Shown: positions 55,992 to 63,867 of the stretch, piece by piece
How positions within the stretch are numbered: the first letter of the stretch is position 1
Layout of the letters: each line of letters opens with the position of its first letter
Assembly (NCBI GenBank): GCA_947454705.1
Contig: CANGKZ010000007.1
Coordinates: 112,048 to 176,047, forward strand
Source: Verrucomicrobiota bacterium
GTDB lineage: Bacteria; Verrucomicrobiota; Verrucomicrobiia; Limisphaerales; UBA9464
Length of the DNA stretch: 64,000 nucleotides
Direction of reading: 5' to 3'
Program-made: the position numbers and the translations under genes
The notes under the pieces: generated by a model
What the model was told of the DNA's origin: nothing
Databases searched by the model: none
What the model saw: only the letters and a program-made list of their open reading frames with translations

Positions 55992-57134
55992 TTACACCGA
56001 GACCGTCCGGGCCCACTGGTCGGCGGCGAGGATCTGATCGAGGGAGGGCTGATCAATCCGTTGGTGCGCTTCCATGACGGCGCGCACATGACGCGTGATG
56101 TCGAGGAAGCCAATCTCGCGTCGGCAAAAACGTTCCACCGCAATTTCGTTCGCCGCGTTGAACACCGCGGGAAGCGTTCCGCCGAGTTCGCCGGCCTGAC
56201 GTGCCAGCAGCAGGGCAGGGAACCGCTCTGTGTCCGGCTCCTCGAAGGTCAGCGATCCGATCGCCGCGAAATTGGTCTTCACGCGGTCGCTCTTCACCCG
56301 CTCCGGATGGCACAGCGCGATTTGGATCGGCAGGCACATGTCCGGCGTGGAGAGCTGCGCGATGATCGATCCGTCCACGTATTCCACCATCGAGTGCACC
56401 ACGCTCTGGGGATGCACGACCACCTGCACGCGCGACATCTCGATGCCAAACAGCCAGCGCGCTTCGATCATTTCGAGGCCCTTGTTGAAAAGGGTGGCGG
56501 AATCGATGGTGATCTTGCGTCCCATCACCCACGACGGGTGCTTCAACGCCTGTTCCAACGTCACCTGAGCCAGCGCCTCGCGCGGCCATTTCGTGCGGTC
56601 GCGGAAGGGGCCGCCCGAGGCGGTCAGCCACAGGTTGCGGACCGATTCCGCGGGCTTGTCCTCGAGGCACTGAAAGATGGCGGAATGCTCGCTGTCCACC
56701 GCGAGCACGCGAACGCCGTGGGCCTTGGCCTCGTTCATCACGAGCTCACCGGCCATCACCAGGATTTCCTTGGATGCCACGGCGATGTCCTTGCCGGCGC
56801 GAATTGCCGCCAGCGCGGGCAGGAGCCCCGCCGTGCCCACGATGGCGATCAGGACGATGTCCGCCTCGGGCAGCGTGGCCAGCGCCACCAGACCGTCGGT
56901 GCCGCTCAGCACCTTCACCGAGGATCCCACCCGCTGCTGGAGCGCCTCCACGCGCGAGGGATCCTGGATGGAAACCGTGCCCGGCTGATGGCGTGCGGTC
57001 TGTTCGACCAGGAGATCCACATTGCCCCCGGCCGCGAGGCCGATCAGGCGCAGGCGGTCGGGCATGTCCTCCACCACCTTGAGGGTGCTGGTGCCAATGG
57101 ATCCGGTGCTGCCGAGCAGGACGACGTTCTTCAT
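55992..57134 (-). CDS. dxr: 1-deoxy-D-xylulose-5-phosphate reductoisomerase
   Basis: A 380-residue enzyme converting DXP to MEP with NADPH, the committed step of the non-mevalonate isoprenoid pathway. The cofactor motif is GSTGSIGTST (residues 8-17), followed by ASKEILVMAGELVM and DSEHSAIFQCLE. The substrate and metal residues are in TASGGPFRD, HPSWVMGRKITIDSATLFNKG and HPQSVVHSMVEYVDGS, and the C-terminal FNAANEIAVERF is also present. Complete and of normal length. With ispB and uppS it supplies isoprenoid precursors and carriers. Confidence 0.97.
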   Translation of the reverse strand: MKNVVLLGSTGSIGTSTLKVVEDMPDRLRLIGLAAGGNVDLLVEQTARHQPGTVSIQDPSRVEALQQRVGSSVKVLSGTDGLVALATLPEADIVLIAIVGTAGLLPALAAIRAGKDIAVASKEILVMAGELVMNEAKAHGVRVLAVDSEHSAIFQCLEDKPAESVRNLWLTASGGPFRDRTKWPREALAQVTLEQALKHPSWVMGRKITIDSATLFNKGLEMIEARWLFGIEMSRVQVVVHPQSVVHSMVEYVDGSIIAQLSTPDMCLPIQIALCHPERVKSDRVKTNFAAIGSLTFEEPDTERFPALLLARQAGELGGTLPAVFNAANEIAVERFCRREIGFLDITRHVRAVMEAHQRIDQPSLDQILAADQWARTVSV

Positions 57135-57140
57135 GCAAAA

Positions 57141-57184
57141 TGCGAATACGGATGCGAATGCGAATGCAAAAACGGATGCGAATC
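57141..57184. repeat. TGCGAA hexamer repeat upstream of dxr
   Basis: Repeats of TGCGAA alternate with TACGGA/ACGGA variants, starting 7 bp upstream of the dxr start and covering where its promoter would be expected. Confidence 0.7.
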
Positions 57185-57321
57185 GTGACGCAACACAGAG
57201 TCAGGACGCTACGATTCCACGTCAGTGCGACACGAGGACGCCATGACGAGGCCGGGAGTGTGCGAGAAACAGGCCCCTCCGGGCAACCGGCTTCCGAAGG
57301 CGGAAGAGGGAATCGGGAATC

Positions 57322-57378
57322 GAAGATCGGAGATGGGAGATGGGAGATGGGAGATGGGAGATGGGAGATGGGAGATCG
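57322..57378. repeat. GGGAGAT heptamer tandem repeat, locus 1
   Basis: Five perfect GGGAGAT units after GAAGATCGGAGAT. Related arrays occur at 62161-62251 (inverted) and 63667-63710. It lies in the 522-bp gap 57135-57656, which contains no supported gene but also R6, R7 and another microrepeat. Confidence 0.85.
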
Positions 57379-57410
57379 GGCTGCCGCCTTGAATGGTGGA
57401 CGGGGCCTGT

Positions 57411-57447
57411 GGAGTGCGGTGGCAGAGCGCAGCGTCGACACCGCTTT
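57411..57447 (-). repeat. Palindromic repeat, 37-bp form, inverted (R6)
   Basis: GGAGTGCGGTGGCAGAGC at left and GTCGACACCGCTTT at right. Flanking sequence shared with R8 extends outward (TCATCTCGTCCGG on the complementary strand). Confidence 0.85.
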
Positions 57448-57540
57448 CGAGCCCGGACGAGATGAAGCACCGACCGACGACCTTTGCAGCCTAACTGAAC
57501 GTTTAGCCTAGCGCCCTCGTCTCGGTTGGCGTGCAGACCA

Positions 57541-57575
57541 AAGCGGCGTGGCGCTCCGCTTCCCGCCGCACTCCA
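57541..57575 (+). repeat. Palindromic repeat, 35-bp form (R7)
   Basis: Identical to R5 across 35 bp in the opposite orientation, with the extended flank GACCAAAGCGG also shared. Confidence 0.88.
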
Positions 57576-57606
57576 AAAAAGACGCCACGTTCTTAGCTCA
57601 TCCCCC

Positions 57607-57640
57607 CTTCAACCCTTCAACTTTTCAACCCTTCAACTTT
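57607..57640. repeat. GTTGAAGGG-type microrepeat, copy 2 (inverted)
   Basis: CTTCAACCC and CTTCAACTTTT units match 12384-12418 in the opposite orientation. Confidence 0.7.
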
Positions 57641-57656
57641 CCCCGCCCGCCCCCCG

Positions 57657-58775
57657 TCACCCCTTCCCGCGAAACAACATCACCACATCGATGATGAACA
57701 ACAGCACCACGGTCACTTCGAGGATCATCATCCATCGATTTCCCTGGTCCGACTTCAGCATCTGGTGCAGCTCGTCGAGGGTCTTGAGCTTCTCCTGAAC
57801 GCTGCGTTGCCAGTCGGCCAGGTGGAACCGCGCCGCCGCCTCCTCGTACACGCGGGCGAGATGCCAGTCGCCGAAGAATTTGCTCAGATTCGAGAGCTCG
57901 TCGTTCACCCGGGCCATGTCGATCCGCAGTTCGCGAAGCTCGCGGATCACCACCGAACGACGTCGCAGCGGACTGTTCCCCAGGTCGCGATAACTCCGCA
58001 CCAGCGTGGTGTCGAGATGCCGGTCGTAGGCCTCCAGTTCCGCCAGCTGCAGATTCGCAAGTTCCAGAATGTGCAGCGCCTCCGCGGTGTCGGCCGGCTG
58101 ATCGATCAACAACGCCGAATCCCAATCCAGCACGATCAGGTCGTCCCGGAAGTAGGTCAGATGCCGGTGCGTGGATTCCACCACCTCCTGTTCCGAAAGT
58201 TCCCCGCCCTCCTCCTGGGTGAGCAGCGCGGCGACGTCGCGTCGATGCTCCGACAGCCACGCCTCCGTGTCCGGGGTTTCCCCCAGCGGACCGTGGAGGC
58301 AGAACACCGTGTACGCCTCCTCGTCCATCAACTGATCGATGGGCCGCCGAATCACCGGCGCGAGCTCGGCGCGGATGGATTCTGCAAGACGCCGGGTCTC
58401 CGCAGTGAGGCTGCCCTCGGTGAATTCGAGGTCGTGATAGGCCCGCAGTTCAGACAATGACTGGACCGAAAAGGGGACGCGCACCGCGATGCTGATGGCC
58501 CCGATGGTGATGAGCTTCACCGTGGTTTCCACTGCGACCGCGCCGTGCGGACCGATCCGTTCGCGCGTGGGCAACCGCAGCAGCTGCGGCTGGTAGAAGA
58601 GCTGGTGACGCGGACCGCGCCGGTCCATGTCGAGCCGGTAGGGAACCAGCGGCTGACCGAGCAGGGTGGCCACTGGCTGACGGTCCATCTCGTACGCGAT
58701 GTCGTAGGCGTAGAGGTACACCACCTCACCGGTCAGGGGCCCGGTCGGAGCAGGCTTCGGGATGGGCGTGTCCAT
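57657..58775 (-). CDS. Membrane-anchored protein, possibly RMD1/DUF155 family
   Basis: A 372-residue protein with no signal peptide, a soluble N-terminal alpha/beta region (about 15-180) and a long helical part (200-345). The single C-terminal transmembrane helix is at residues 348-368 (WMMILEVTVVLLFIIDVVMLF without the last residues), ending in a basic tail. The order (soluble domain, coiled helices, one C-terminal TM) and elements such as VEFT-like TVFCLHGPLG and the RMMILE-like end recall the DUF155/RMD1 family. Sequence similarity by eye is weak. Function is unknown. It is on the same strand as dxr but separated by a 522-bp repeat-filled gap. Confidence 0.5.
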   Translation of the reverse strand: MDTPIPKPAPTGPLTGEVVYLYAYDIAYEMDRQPVATLLGQPLVPYRLDMDRRGPRHQLFYQPQLLRLPTRERIGPHGAVAVETTVKLITIGAISIAVRVPFSVQSLSELRAYHDLEFTEGSLTAETRRLAESIRAELAPVIRRPIDQLMDEEAYTVFCLHGPLGETPDTEAWLSEHRRDVAALLTQEEGGELSEQEVVESTHRHLTYFRDDLIVLDWDSALLIDQPADTAEALHILELANLQLAELEAYDRHLDTTLVRSYRDLGNSPLRRRSVVIRELRELRIDMARVNDELSNLSKFFGDWHLARVYEEAAARFHLADWQRSVQEKLKTLDELHQMLKSDQGNRWMMILEVTVVLLFIIDVVMLFRGKG

Positions 58776-58837
58776 GGGCCGATCCTATCCCCGCCGGGCG
58801 GGAACTGCCCGCGAGAAATTCGCCCCGGCCAATCGGC

Positions 58838-59809
58838 TTAAAGCTTCAATCCGGCGAAGGGATTGTTGAATCCGCCACCTGAACCAGAATTGGTACCTCC
58901 GCCACTTCCGCTTCCTCCGCTGCCGGTATCGAACCGCTGGTTCAAGGCCTGGCGGAGGTAGCCGATGGCGGTTTCGGTGTCGGTGACCGACTTGGGCAGC
59001 GTCGTGCCCGCGGCGTTGGCGTGGCCGCCGCCCTGGAGACGCGCCGCGACCGGCAGGGCCTCGCCGTTCTGCGAACGGAAGCTGGCTACCACCGTGCGGT
59101 TCGACTTCGGGAACAGCGTGACCAGCACCTTGTACGGCGTGGCCTGCTGCGACAGGAGCTGATGCACGATGAGATTCGTGTTGCCCACGGCGGTGTGGAC
59201 CAGTCCCACGGTCTTGCTCAATTCCTGCACATTCTTCCGGCTCCATTCGAAGCCGATGGGATCCTCCACACGGCGTTTCACCGACATCACTTCGAGCAGC
59301 GGATGATTGAGCAGCGATTCAATGCGGCCCTCGACCAAATCGTGCAGATGCCAGAACCCATAGGTCTTCACCAGGTTCGCGTAATCGCACGCGAGGTCGA
59401 AATCGGGGTCGATGTGAATCCACAGGTCGCCCACGTTGGTGAGATGGACCAGGCGGTCGAGTTCCGCCGATTGGATGCCTTGTTCCTTGCACAGATCGTA
59501 CACCAACTGCGCGGCGGAGCGGGTCAGGTCGTGAACCAGCTTGGCGTGGCGCGGGACGGTCTGGGTCGAGTGATGATCTACCACCAGCCAACCCTCGCGG
59601 TCGAGCCGGCCTTCGAAGGTGAAATCGGTCACCCAGGCGCTGCGCTCCTGCATGGAACGGTTTTTCCAGCCCTGGTAATTCCAGGCCTGGAGCGACACCG
59701 GGGTCGCGAACATGGCCCGGGCCAGGCGTTGCAGGAGCACGCCGGCTACCAGACCGTCGAGGTCGCTTTCATGGGTCAATACGACCTCGGGCTGGGGGAG
59801 AGACAGCAC
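58838..59809 (-). CDS. DHH-family phosphoesterase (nanoRNase-like)
   Basis: A 323-residue DHH/DHHA1 phosphoesterase. Motif HESDLDGLVAG is the first metal site (residues about 13-23), VVDHHST is the DHH motif, and DLTRSAAQLVYDL and HLTNVGDLW follow. The DHHA1 substrate-binding motif is GGGHANAAGTTL near 290. Such enzymes degrade nanoRNA, c-di-AMP or pAp. The C-terminal 30 residues are a Gly/Ser-rich tail (GSGGSGSGGGTNSGSGGG) absent from NrnA. Exact substrate cannot be deduced. It is monocistronic and diverges from a secreted-protein gene. Confidence 0.88.
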   Translation of the reverse strand: MLSLPQPEVVLTHESDLDGLVAGVLLQRLARAMFATPVSLQAWNYQGWKNRSMQERSAWVTDFTFEGRLDREGWLVVDHHSTQTVPRHAKLVHDLTRSAAQLVYDLCKEQGIQSAELDRLVHLTNVGDLWIHIDPDFDLACDYANLVKTYGFWHLHDLVEGRIESLLNHPLLEVMSVKRRVEDPIGFEWSRKNVQELSKTVGLVHTAVGNTNLIVHQLLSQQATPYKVLVTLFPKSNRTVVASFRSQNGEALPVAARLQGGGHANAAGTTLPKSVTDTETAIGYLRQALNQRFDTGSGGSGSGGGTNSGSGGGFNNPFAGLKL

Positions 59810-59860
59810 GCTGCGAGACTAGGCAGGCGGGGCCCCGGTGGAAATCCGAAAACCGGAAAG

Positions 59861-59888
59861 TTGCCCCGGAGGATCCCTTTGATAGCTT
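59861..59888 (+). promoter_or_regulatory. Candidate promoter for the secreted laminin-G-like gene
   Basis: TTGCCC (59861-59866), 16-bp spacer, TAGCTT (59883-59888); the -10 ends 9 nt before the ATG, again suggesting little or no leader. Confidence 0.45.
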
Positions 59889-59897
59889 GCACCCATC

Positions 59898-61004
59898 ATG
59901 CGCATCCGTTCGTGGCGGGGTTTGTCGTCTCTGCTTCTGCTCGCCGCCCTCTCCGGCACCCAGTTGGGTTCCTTCTCCGCCTCGTTTTCCGCGTCCGCCG
60001 CGGAAAAGGTGCTGGATTTCTCGTCGTTGAAGGAAGGCGAGGTGCCCCAGGGCTACAGCTCGGTGCTCGCTGGATCGGGAAAGCCCGGCGAGTGGAAAAT
60101 CACCATGGAGCCCAACTCCACCCAGTTCGCGCTCAAGGGAGCCGTGGGCACCAAGGATCGCGCGTCCCAGATCGCCGCGCTGTCGCAGATCTCGCGGGAT
60201 CCGACCGATGAGCGCTTCCCCATGTTCCTCTGGGATGGCGACGTCTTTGGCGACCTGACCCTCACCACCCATTTCAAGATCAACGGCGGCGGCTCCGAGC
60301 AAATCGCCGGCGTGGTGTTCCGCGCCAAGGATGCGCGCAATTGCTACGTCGCCCGCGCCAACGCCCTCGACGGAAACGTCCGCTTCTACAAGTTCGTCAA
60401 CGGCGAACGCTCCGCCCCGATCGGCAATTCCATGCCCATCACCCGGGGCGAATGGCACGAACTCACCGTGATCTGCCGCGGCACCAAGATTCAGGTGCGC
60501 CTCGACGGCAAGGAGGCCATGCCCGAGCTCACCGACAATTCGTTCATCATCGGCAAGGTGGGCTTCATCACCAAGTCGGACTCGCAGGCTTCGTTTTCCG
60601 ATGCCGTCATCCAATTCCAGCCGCTGGAATCGCTCGCCTCCGCACTTGTTCGTGACCTGGTCCAGCGCCAGCCGCGACTGATCAACGTGCGCATCTACGG
60701 CAAGACCACCGCGCGCAACGAACTCCACGTGCTCGCCGCGCGAACCGCGGCCGACGTGGGCCAGGCCGCCGGCGAAACCGACCTGAAAGTGTTCGCGGAA
60801 AACCAGGCCTACTTCACCAAGACCAAGGTGGACAACCAGGTCATCGCCCCGCTCCACGACCGCAATGGGGAGACCGTGGGGGTGGTTAAATTCTTCCTCA
60901 AACCGTTCCCGGGTCAGACGGAAGCAAATACCATCGCGCGAGTTTTGCCGCTCGTCCGCGACCTTGAGGAACGCATCGGCAGCGCCAACGACCTCGGGGA
61001 GTAA
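59898..61004 (+). CDS. Secreted DUF1080/laminin-G-like protein
   Basis: A 368-residue exported protein with a signal peptide (residues 1-35, ending SASAAE). A jelly-roll domain like those of DUF1080/3-keto-disaccharide hydrolase proteins follows: LTLTTHFKINGGGSEQIAGV, YVARANALDGNVRFYKFVNG and the GEWHELTVICRGTKIQVRLD strand. Then comes a C-terminal region (about 250-368) with HVLAARTAADVGQAAGETD, which may be a small periplasmic sensor-like domain (PAS/cache-like). Catalytic residues are not evident, so it may be a carbohydrate-binding protein. No enzymes flank it. Confidence 0.65.
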   Translation: MRIRSWRGLSSLLLLAALSGTQLGSFSASFSASAAEKVLDFSSLKEGEVPQGYSSVLAGSGKPGEWKITMEPNSTQFALKGAVGTKDRASQIAALSQISRDPTDERFPMFLWDGDVFGDLTLTTHFKINGGGSEQIAGVVFRAKDARNCYVARANALDGNVRFYKFVNGERSAPIGNSMPITRGEWHELTVICRGTKIQVRLDGKEAMPELTDNSFIIGKVGFITKSDSQASFSDAVIQFQPLESLASALVRDLVQRQPRLINVRIYGKTTARNELHVLAARTAADVGQAAGETDLKVFAENQAYFTKTKVDNQVIAPLHDRNGETVGVVKFFLKPFPGQTEANTIARVLPLVRDLEERIGSANDLGE

Positions 61005-61196
61005 CCCCCGATCCGCAGCGGCCGGGGTTCCAAAAATGGGTCACCTAACCCGTTTTCCCCATGCGGGTTGAACGGATCGCTGTGGGAGCGCAAGGAGTGC
61101 GAATCCGACGCCGGAAGTTCGATTCAACGACACCGGCTTGTCACTGGTCGAATCGGCCGTGGCACTGGCAAGGTCTATGCTGATCGCAGGACCAAG

Positions 61197-61754
61197 ATGA
61201 AAGCCGCCGTATTTCTCGAACGAGATGGAATTCTCAACGCGTGCGAAGTCCGGGCCGGACACCAGGTTTCGCCGCTTCGTCTGGAGGAGTTCAAACTGTT
61301 GCCCGAAGTCGGAGCCGAGTTGGCCCGACTGAAGGAAGCGGGATTCCTCCTCATCGCCACCACCAACCAACCCGCCGTGTCACGCGGGGATCTGTCGCGC
61401 CGCGAGCTCGACCTCATGCACGCCGTCATGCGGCGCAAGCTGCCCGTGGACGACGTATTGATCTGCCCCTACGACGACACCACGCATCCCTGCTACAAGC
61501 CGCATCCCGGCATGTTCTTGGAAGCTGCGTTCAAGTGGAGCCTGGACCTCGACCGCTCGTTCGTGATTTCCGACAAGTGGCAGGATGCGAAAGCCGCCCA
61601 GATCGCCGGATGCACCAGCGTGTTGGTCGAATCGCCCTGGATCGGCCACGACCATCACGATTTCGTGGTGCCCAACCTGTCGAGCGCGGTCAGCAAGATC
61701 CTCCAACTGCACGCCACGCTGTTCACGCACGAACTGCCGGTAGCGGTCGCCTGA
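61197..61754 (+). CDS. HAD-IIIA phosphatase, GmhB-like, with D-to-E change
   Basis: A 185-residue protein from ATG 61197. The first motif reads AVFLERDGILN, whereas GmhB and histidinol-phosphatase relatives have FLDRDG; Glu8 therefore replaces the expected Asp nucleophile. Motif II (LLIATTNQPAVSRG), the CPYDDTTHPCYKPHPGM loop (zinc-type Cys/His, shorter than in E. coli GmhB) and ISDKWQDAKAAQIAG are present. The usual function is dephosphorylation of D-glycero-beta-manno-heptose 1,7-bisphosphate for LPS core synthesis. Activity with Glu at this position is uncertain. Confidence 0.82.
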   Translation: MKAAVFLERDGILNACEVRAGHQVSPLRLEEFKLLPEVGAELARLKEAGFLLIATTNQPAVSRGDLSRRELDLMHAVMRRKLPVDDVLICPYDDTTHPCYKPHPGMFLEAAFKWSLDLDRSFVISDKWQDAKAAQIAGCTSVLVESPWIGHDHHDFVVPNLSSAVSKILQLHATLFTHELPVAVA

Positions 61755-61768
61755 GCGCGGCGGACCGC

Positions 61769-61805
61769 CGCCAAGGCGAAAGTAAAAAGGAAAAAGGCAA
61801 AAGGG
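61769..61805. repeat. Polypyrimidine microrepeat, inverted copy
   Basis: Reverse complement reads TTGCCTTTTTCCTTTTTAC and CGCCTTGGCGGCGG, matching 49168-49205 with a few differences. It is the start of the 497-bp repeat-rich gap 61755-62251, which has no gene. Confidence 0.6.
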
Positions 61806-61821
61806 GAGCGCAGCGGGAAAC

Positions 61822-61886
61822 GGAGTGCCAGGCCGGAGTGCCAGGCCGGAGTGCCAGGCCGGAGTGCCAGGCCGGAGTGCCAGGCC
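61822..61886. repeat. 13-bp tandem repeat (x5)
   Basis: Five perfect copies of GGAGTGCCAGGCC in a row, followed by a diverged sixth. The unit shares GGAGTGC with the end of the palindromic repeat family nearby. Confidence 0.92.
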
Positions 61887-61988
61887 GCAGTGGCGGGCAT
61901 GCCGGGGTAGGGGAGGCGTTTAGTTTTGAAGTCTAGGTGGGGTACGTTGCGCAGGTCACCGGTCGGCGTTTCATCTCGTCCGGACTCA

Positions 61989-62025
61989 AAAGCGGTGTCG
62001 ACGCTCCGCTCTGCCACCGCACTCC
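61989..62025 (+). repeat. Palindromic repeat, 37-bp form (R8)
   Basis: AAAGCGGTGTCGACGC and GCCACCGCACTCC, flanked by TCATCTCGTCCGG as in R6. It lies between convergent genes (HAD-IIIA and pyrC). Confidence 0.85.
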
Positions 62026-62160
62026 ACAGGTCCGGACTACCCTCCTAGCCGTCTGCCGATCTCCTCATCGCTGATTCCCCTGTAGCCGCCGTCGGGAGAA
62101 GGCGGATCCCCCGGGCGCAGAATGGCATCCGCCCTTCCATTGGGGTTTCCCTCCCGCGGA

Positions 62161-62251
62161 TCGATCTCCCATCTCCGATCTCCCATCTCCGATCTCCGAT
62201 CTTCGAAATCCCCCATCTCCCAACTGCCATCTCCCATCTCCCGAGCGAAGC
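62161..62251. repeat. GGGAGAT heptamer repeat, locus 2 (inverted)
   Basis: ATCTCCC/ATCTCCG units, imperfect, immediately downstream of the pyrC stop. Confidence 0.8.
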
Positions 62252-63613
62252 TCACCCCTTCCAAGCCACCTTGCCGTCCACGATCGTCACCAACGGCTTT
62301 CCCTGCATGGCCCAACGGTCGAACGGATTGTTCTTCGACTTGCTCGCGGTCTCGTCGCGATGACAGATCCAGCGGGCATCCGGATCAAAAAGGGTCACGT
62401 CCGCCACGCCTCCCACGGTCAGCGTTCCGCGGCCATCCTGGAATCGCAGGAGCTTCGCCGGATTGCAGGTGAGCCGGGACAGCAACGCCGGCAGCGTCAT
62501 CCGGCCCGTGTGGTAGAGCGCCATCAGCGACAGCGACAGCTCCACTTCCAATCCCACGATCCCGAACGGGGCGTCGTCGAATTCCACGTCCTTTTCCGAT
62601 TCGGTGTGGGGCGCGTGGTCGCTCGCGATGATGTCGAGCGTGCCGTCCACCAAGCCTTCGAGAATCGCCTCGCGATCCGCAGCGGAGCGGAGCGGGGGAT
62701 TCATTTTGAAATGCGTGTGATACGCCGGCCAGGTGGGCGGGGTGACCCCGTCAAACCACCGCTTCGCCTGTTCCTTGCCGTCGCCCGGCCAGTAGGTGTC
62801 GGAACCAGCGATGCTGGAATCGGTGAGGGTAAAATGGTGCGGGCAACCCTCGCCGGAAATGGGAACCCCGCGGCCGCGCGCCTCGCGCAGCATGCGCACG
62901 CTGCCGGCGCTGCTGAGGTGCTGGCAGTGGATGTGCGTGCCGGTCGATTCCGCGAGCAGGATGTTGCGGGCCACGATCATCTCTTCGCCCGCCGCGGGCC
63001 ATCCGCGCAAGCCGAGCATCGCCGAGTAGTAGCCCTCGTGCATCACGCCGTTGGTCACCAAGCCGTAGTCCTGGCAGTGATCCATGATGGGCAGACCAAA
63101 CATCCGCGCGTACTCGCAGGCGCGGCGCATGAGTTCATTGTTCTGGATGCAATGGCCGTCATCGGTCAGCGCCACCACGCCGGCCTTGGCCAGCGATCCG
63201 ATCGGCGCGAGTTCCTCGCCGGCGATGCCCTTGGTCATGGCGCCGGAGATTTCCACGCGAATGGCGGCGCGCGTGACGCGATCCTGGATCAGCGCGACCG
63301 TGCCGGCGTTGTCGATCGAGGGCGACGTGTTCGGCATGCACACCACCGTGGTGAATCCGCCGCGGGCGGCGCAGAGGGCGCCGGTGAGGATGTCCTCTTT
63401 TTTAGTCTGACCGGGCTCGCGGAAATGGACGTGCAGATCGATCAACCCGGGGCAGACGACCTTGCCGGAAGCGTCGATCCGTTCAGCACCGGGAGCGGAC
63501 AAGTTCTGTCCGATGGCGGCGATGCGGCCTCTGGAAATGTGGAGGTCCGCCACCTGGTCAAAGCCCGAAGCCGGATCGATGACCCGTCCACCGGTGAGAA
63601 GAAGATCGCTCAT
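62252..63613 (-). CDS. pyrC: Dihydroorotase
   Basis: A 453-residue amidohydrolase from ATG 63613 (MSDLLLTGGRVIDPASG); the frame upstream runs into a GGGAGAT repeat. It closes the dihydroorotate ring in pyrimidine synthesis. Metal motif DLHVHFREPGQTKKEDI (His61, His63), the TDDGHCIQN segment, HIHCQHLSSAGSV and the late ASDHAPHTESEKD are all present, and FDDAPFGIVGLE is a class I (PyrC/PyrX-type) hallmark. An internal segment GDGKEQAKRWFDG is the usual loop. It stands alone between microrepeats. Confidence 0.95.
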   Translation of the reverse strand: MSDLLLTGGRVIDPASGFDQVADLHISRGRIAAIGQNLSAPGAERIDASGKVVCPGLIDLHVHFREPGQTKKEDILTGALCAARGGFTTVVCMPNTSPSIDNAGTVALIQDRVTRAAIRVEISGAMTKGIAGEELAPIGSLAKAGVVALTDDGHCIQNNELMRRACEYARMFGLPIMDHCQDYGLVTNGVMHEGYYSAMLGLRGWPAAGEEMIVARNILLAESTGTHIHCQHLSSAGSVRMLREARGRGVPISGEGCPHHFTLTDSSIAGSDTYWPGDGKEQAKRWFDGVTPPTWPAYHTHFKMNPPLRSAADREAILEGLVDGTLDIIASDHAPHTESEKDVEFDDAPFGIVGLEVELSLSLMALYHTGRMTLPALLSRLTCNPAKLLRFQDGRGTLTVGGVADVTLFDPDARWICHRDETASKSKNNPFDRWAMQGKPLVTIVDGKVAWKG

Positions 63614-63666
63614 GTCGGCGCGACCGTACCCGTGGAGGCCCATGACGGGCAAGGGGAGGCGGGGAG

Positions 63667-63710
63667 GGAAGATCGGAGATCGCAGATGGGAGATGGGAGA
63701 TGAGAGATCG
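63667..63710. repeat. GGGAGAT heptamer repeat, locus 3
   Basis: GAAGATCGGAGAT followed by GGGAGAT units, 54 bp upstream of the pyrC start; similar in layout to loci 1 and 2. Just beyond is a short GGATGCT array (63726-63750). Confidence 0.8.
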
Positions 63711-63867
63711 ATCGGAGCGGTGCAGATGCTGGATGCTGGATACTGGATGCAGCGTCTCCCGTATGGAGTACCGCGTTCACGCGGCTCTGGGAGCACCGTG
63801 ATCTAACCCAGCAGCGAAACAGCGAACGGGGCGAAACGAAGATACCCGTCCTTTTGGAGCAATGGTG

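Noticed and set aside
61822..61886. Possible CRISPR array
   Set aside because: Units are contiguous with no spacers and are only 13 bp long; no cas genes nearby.
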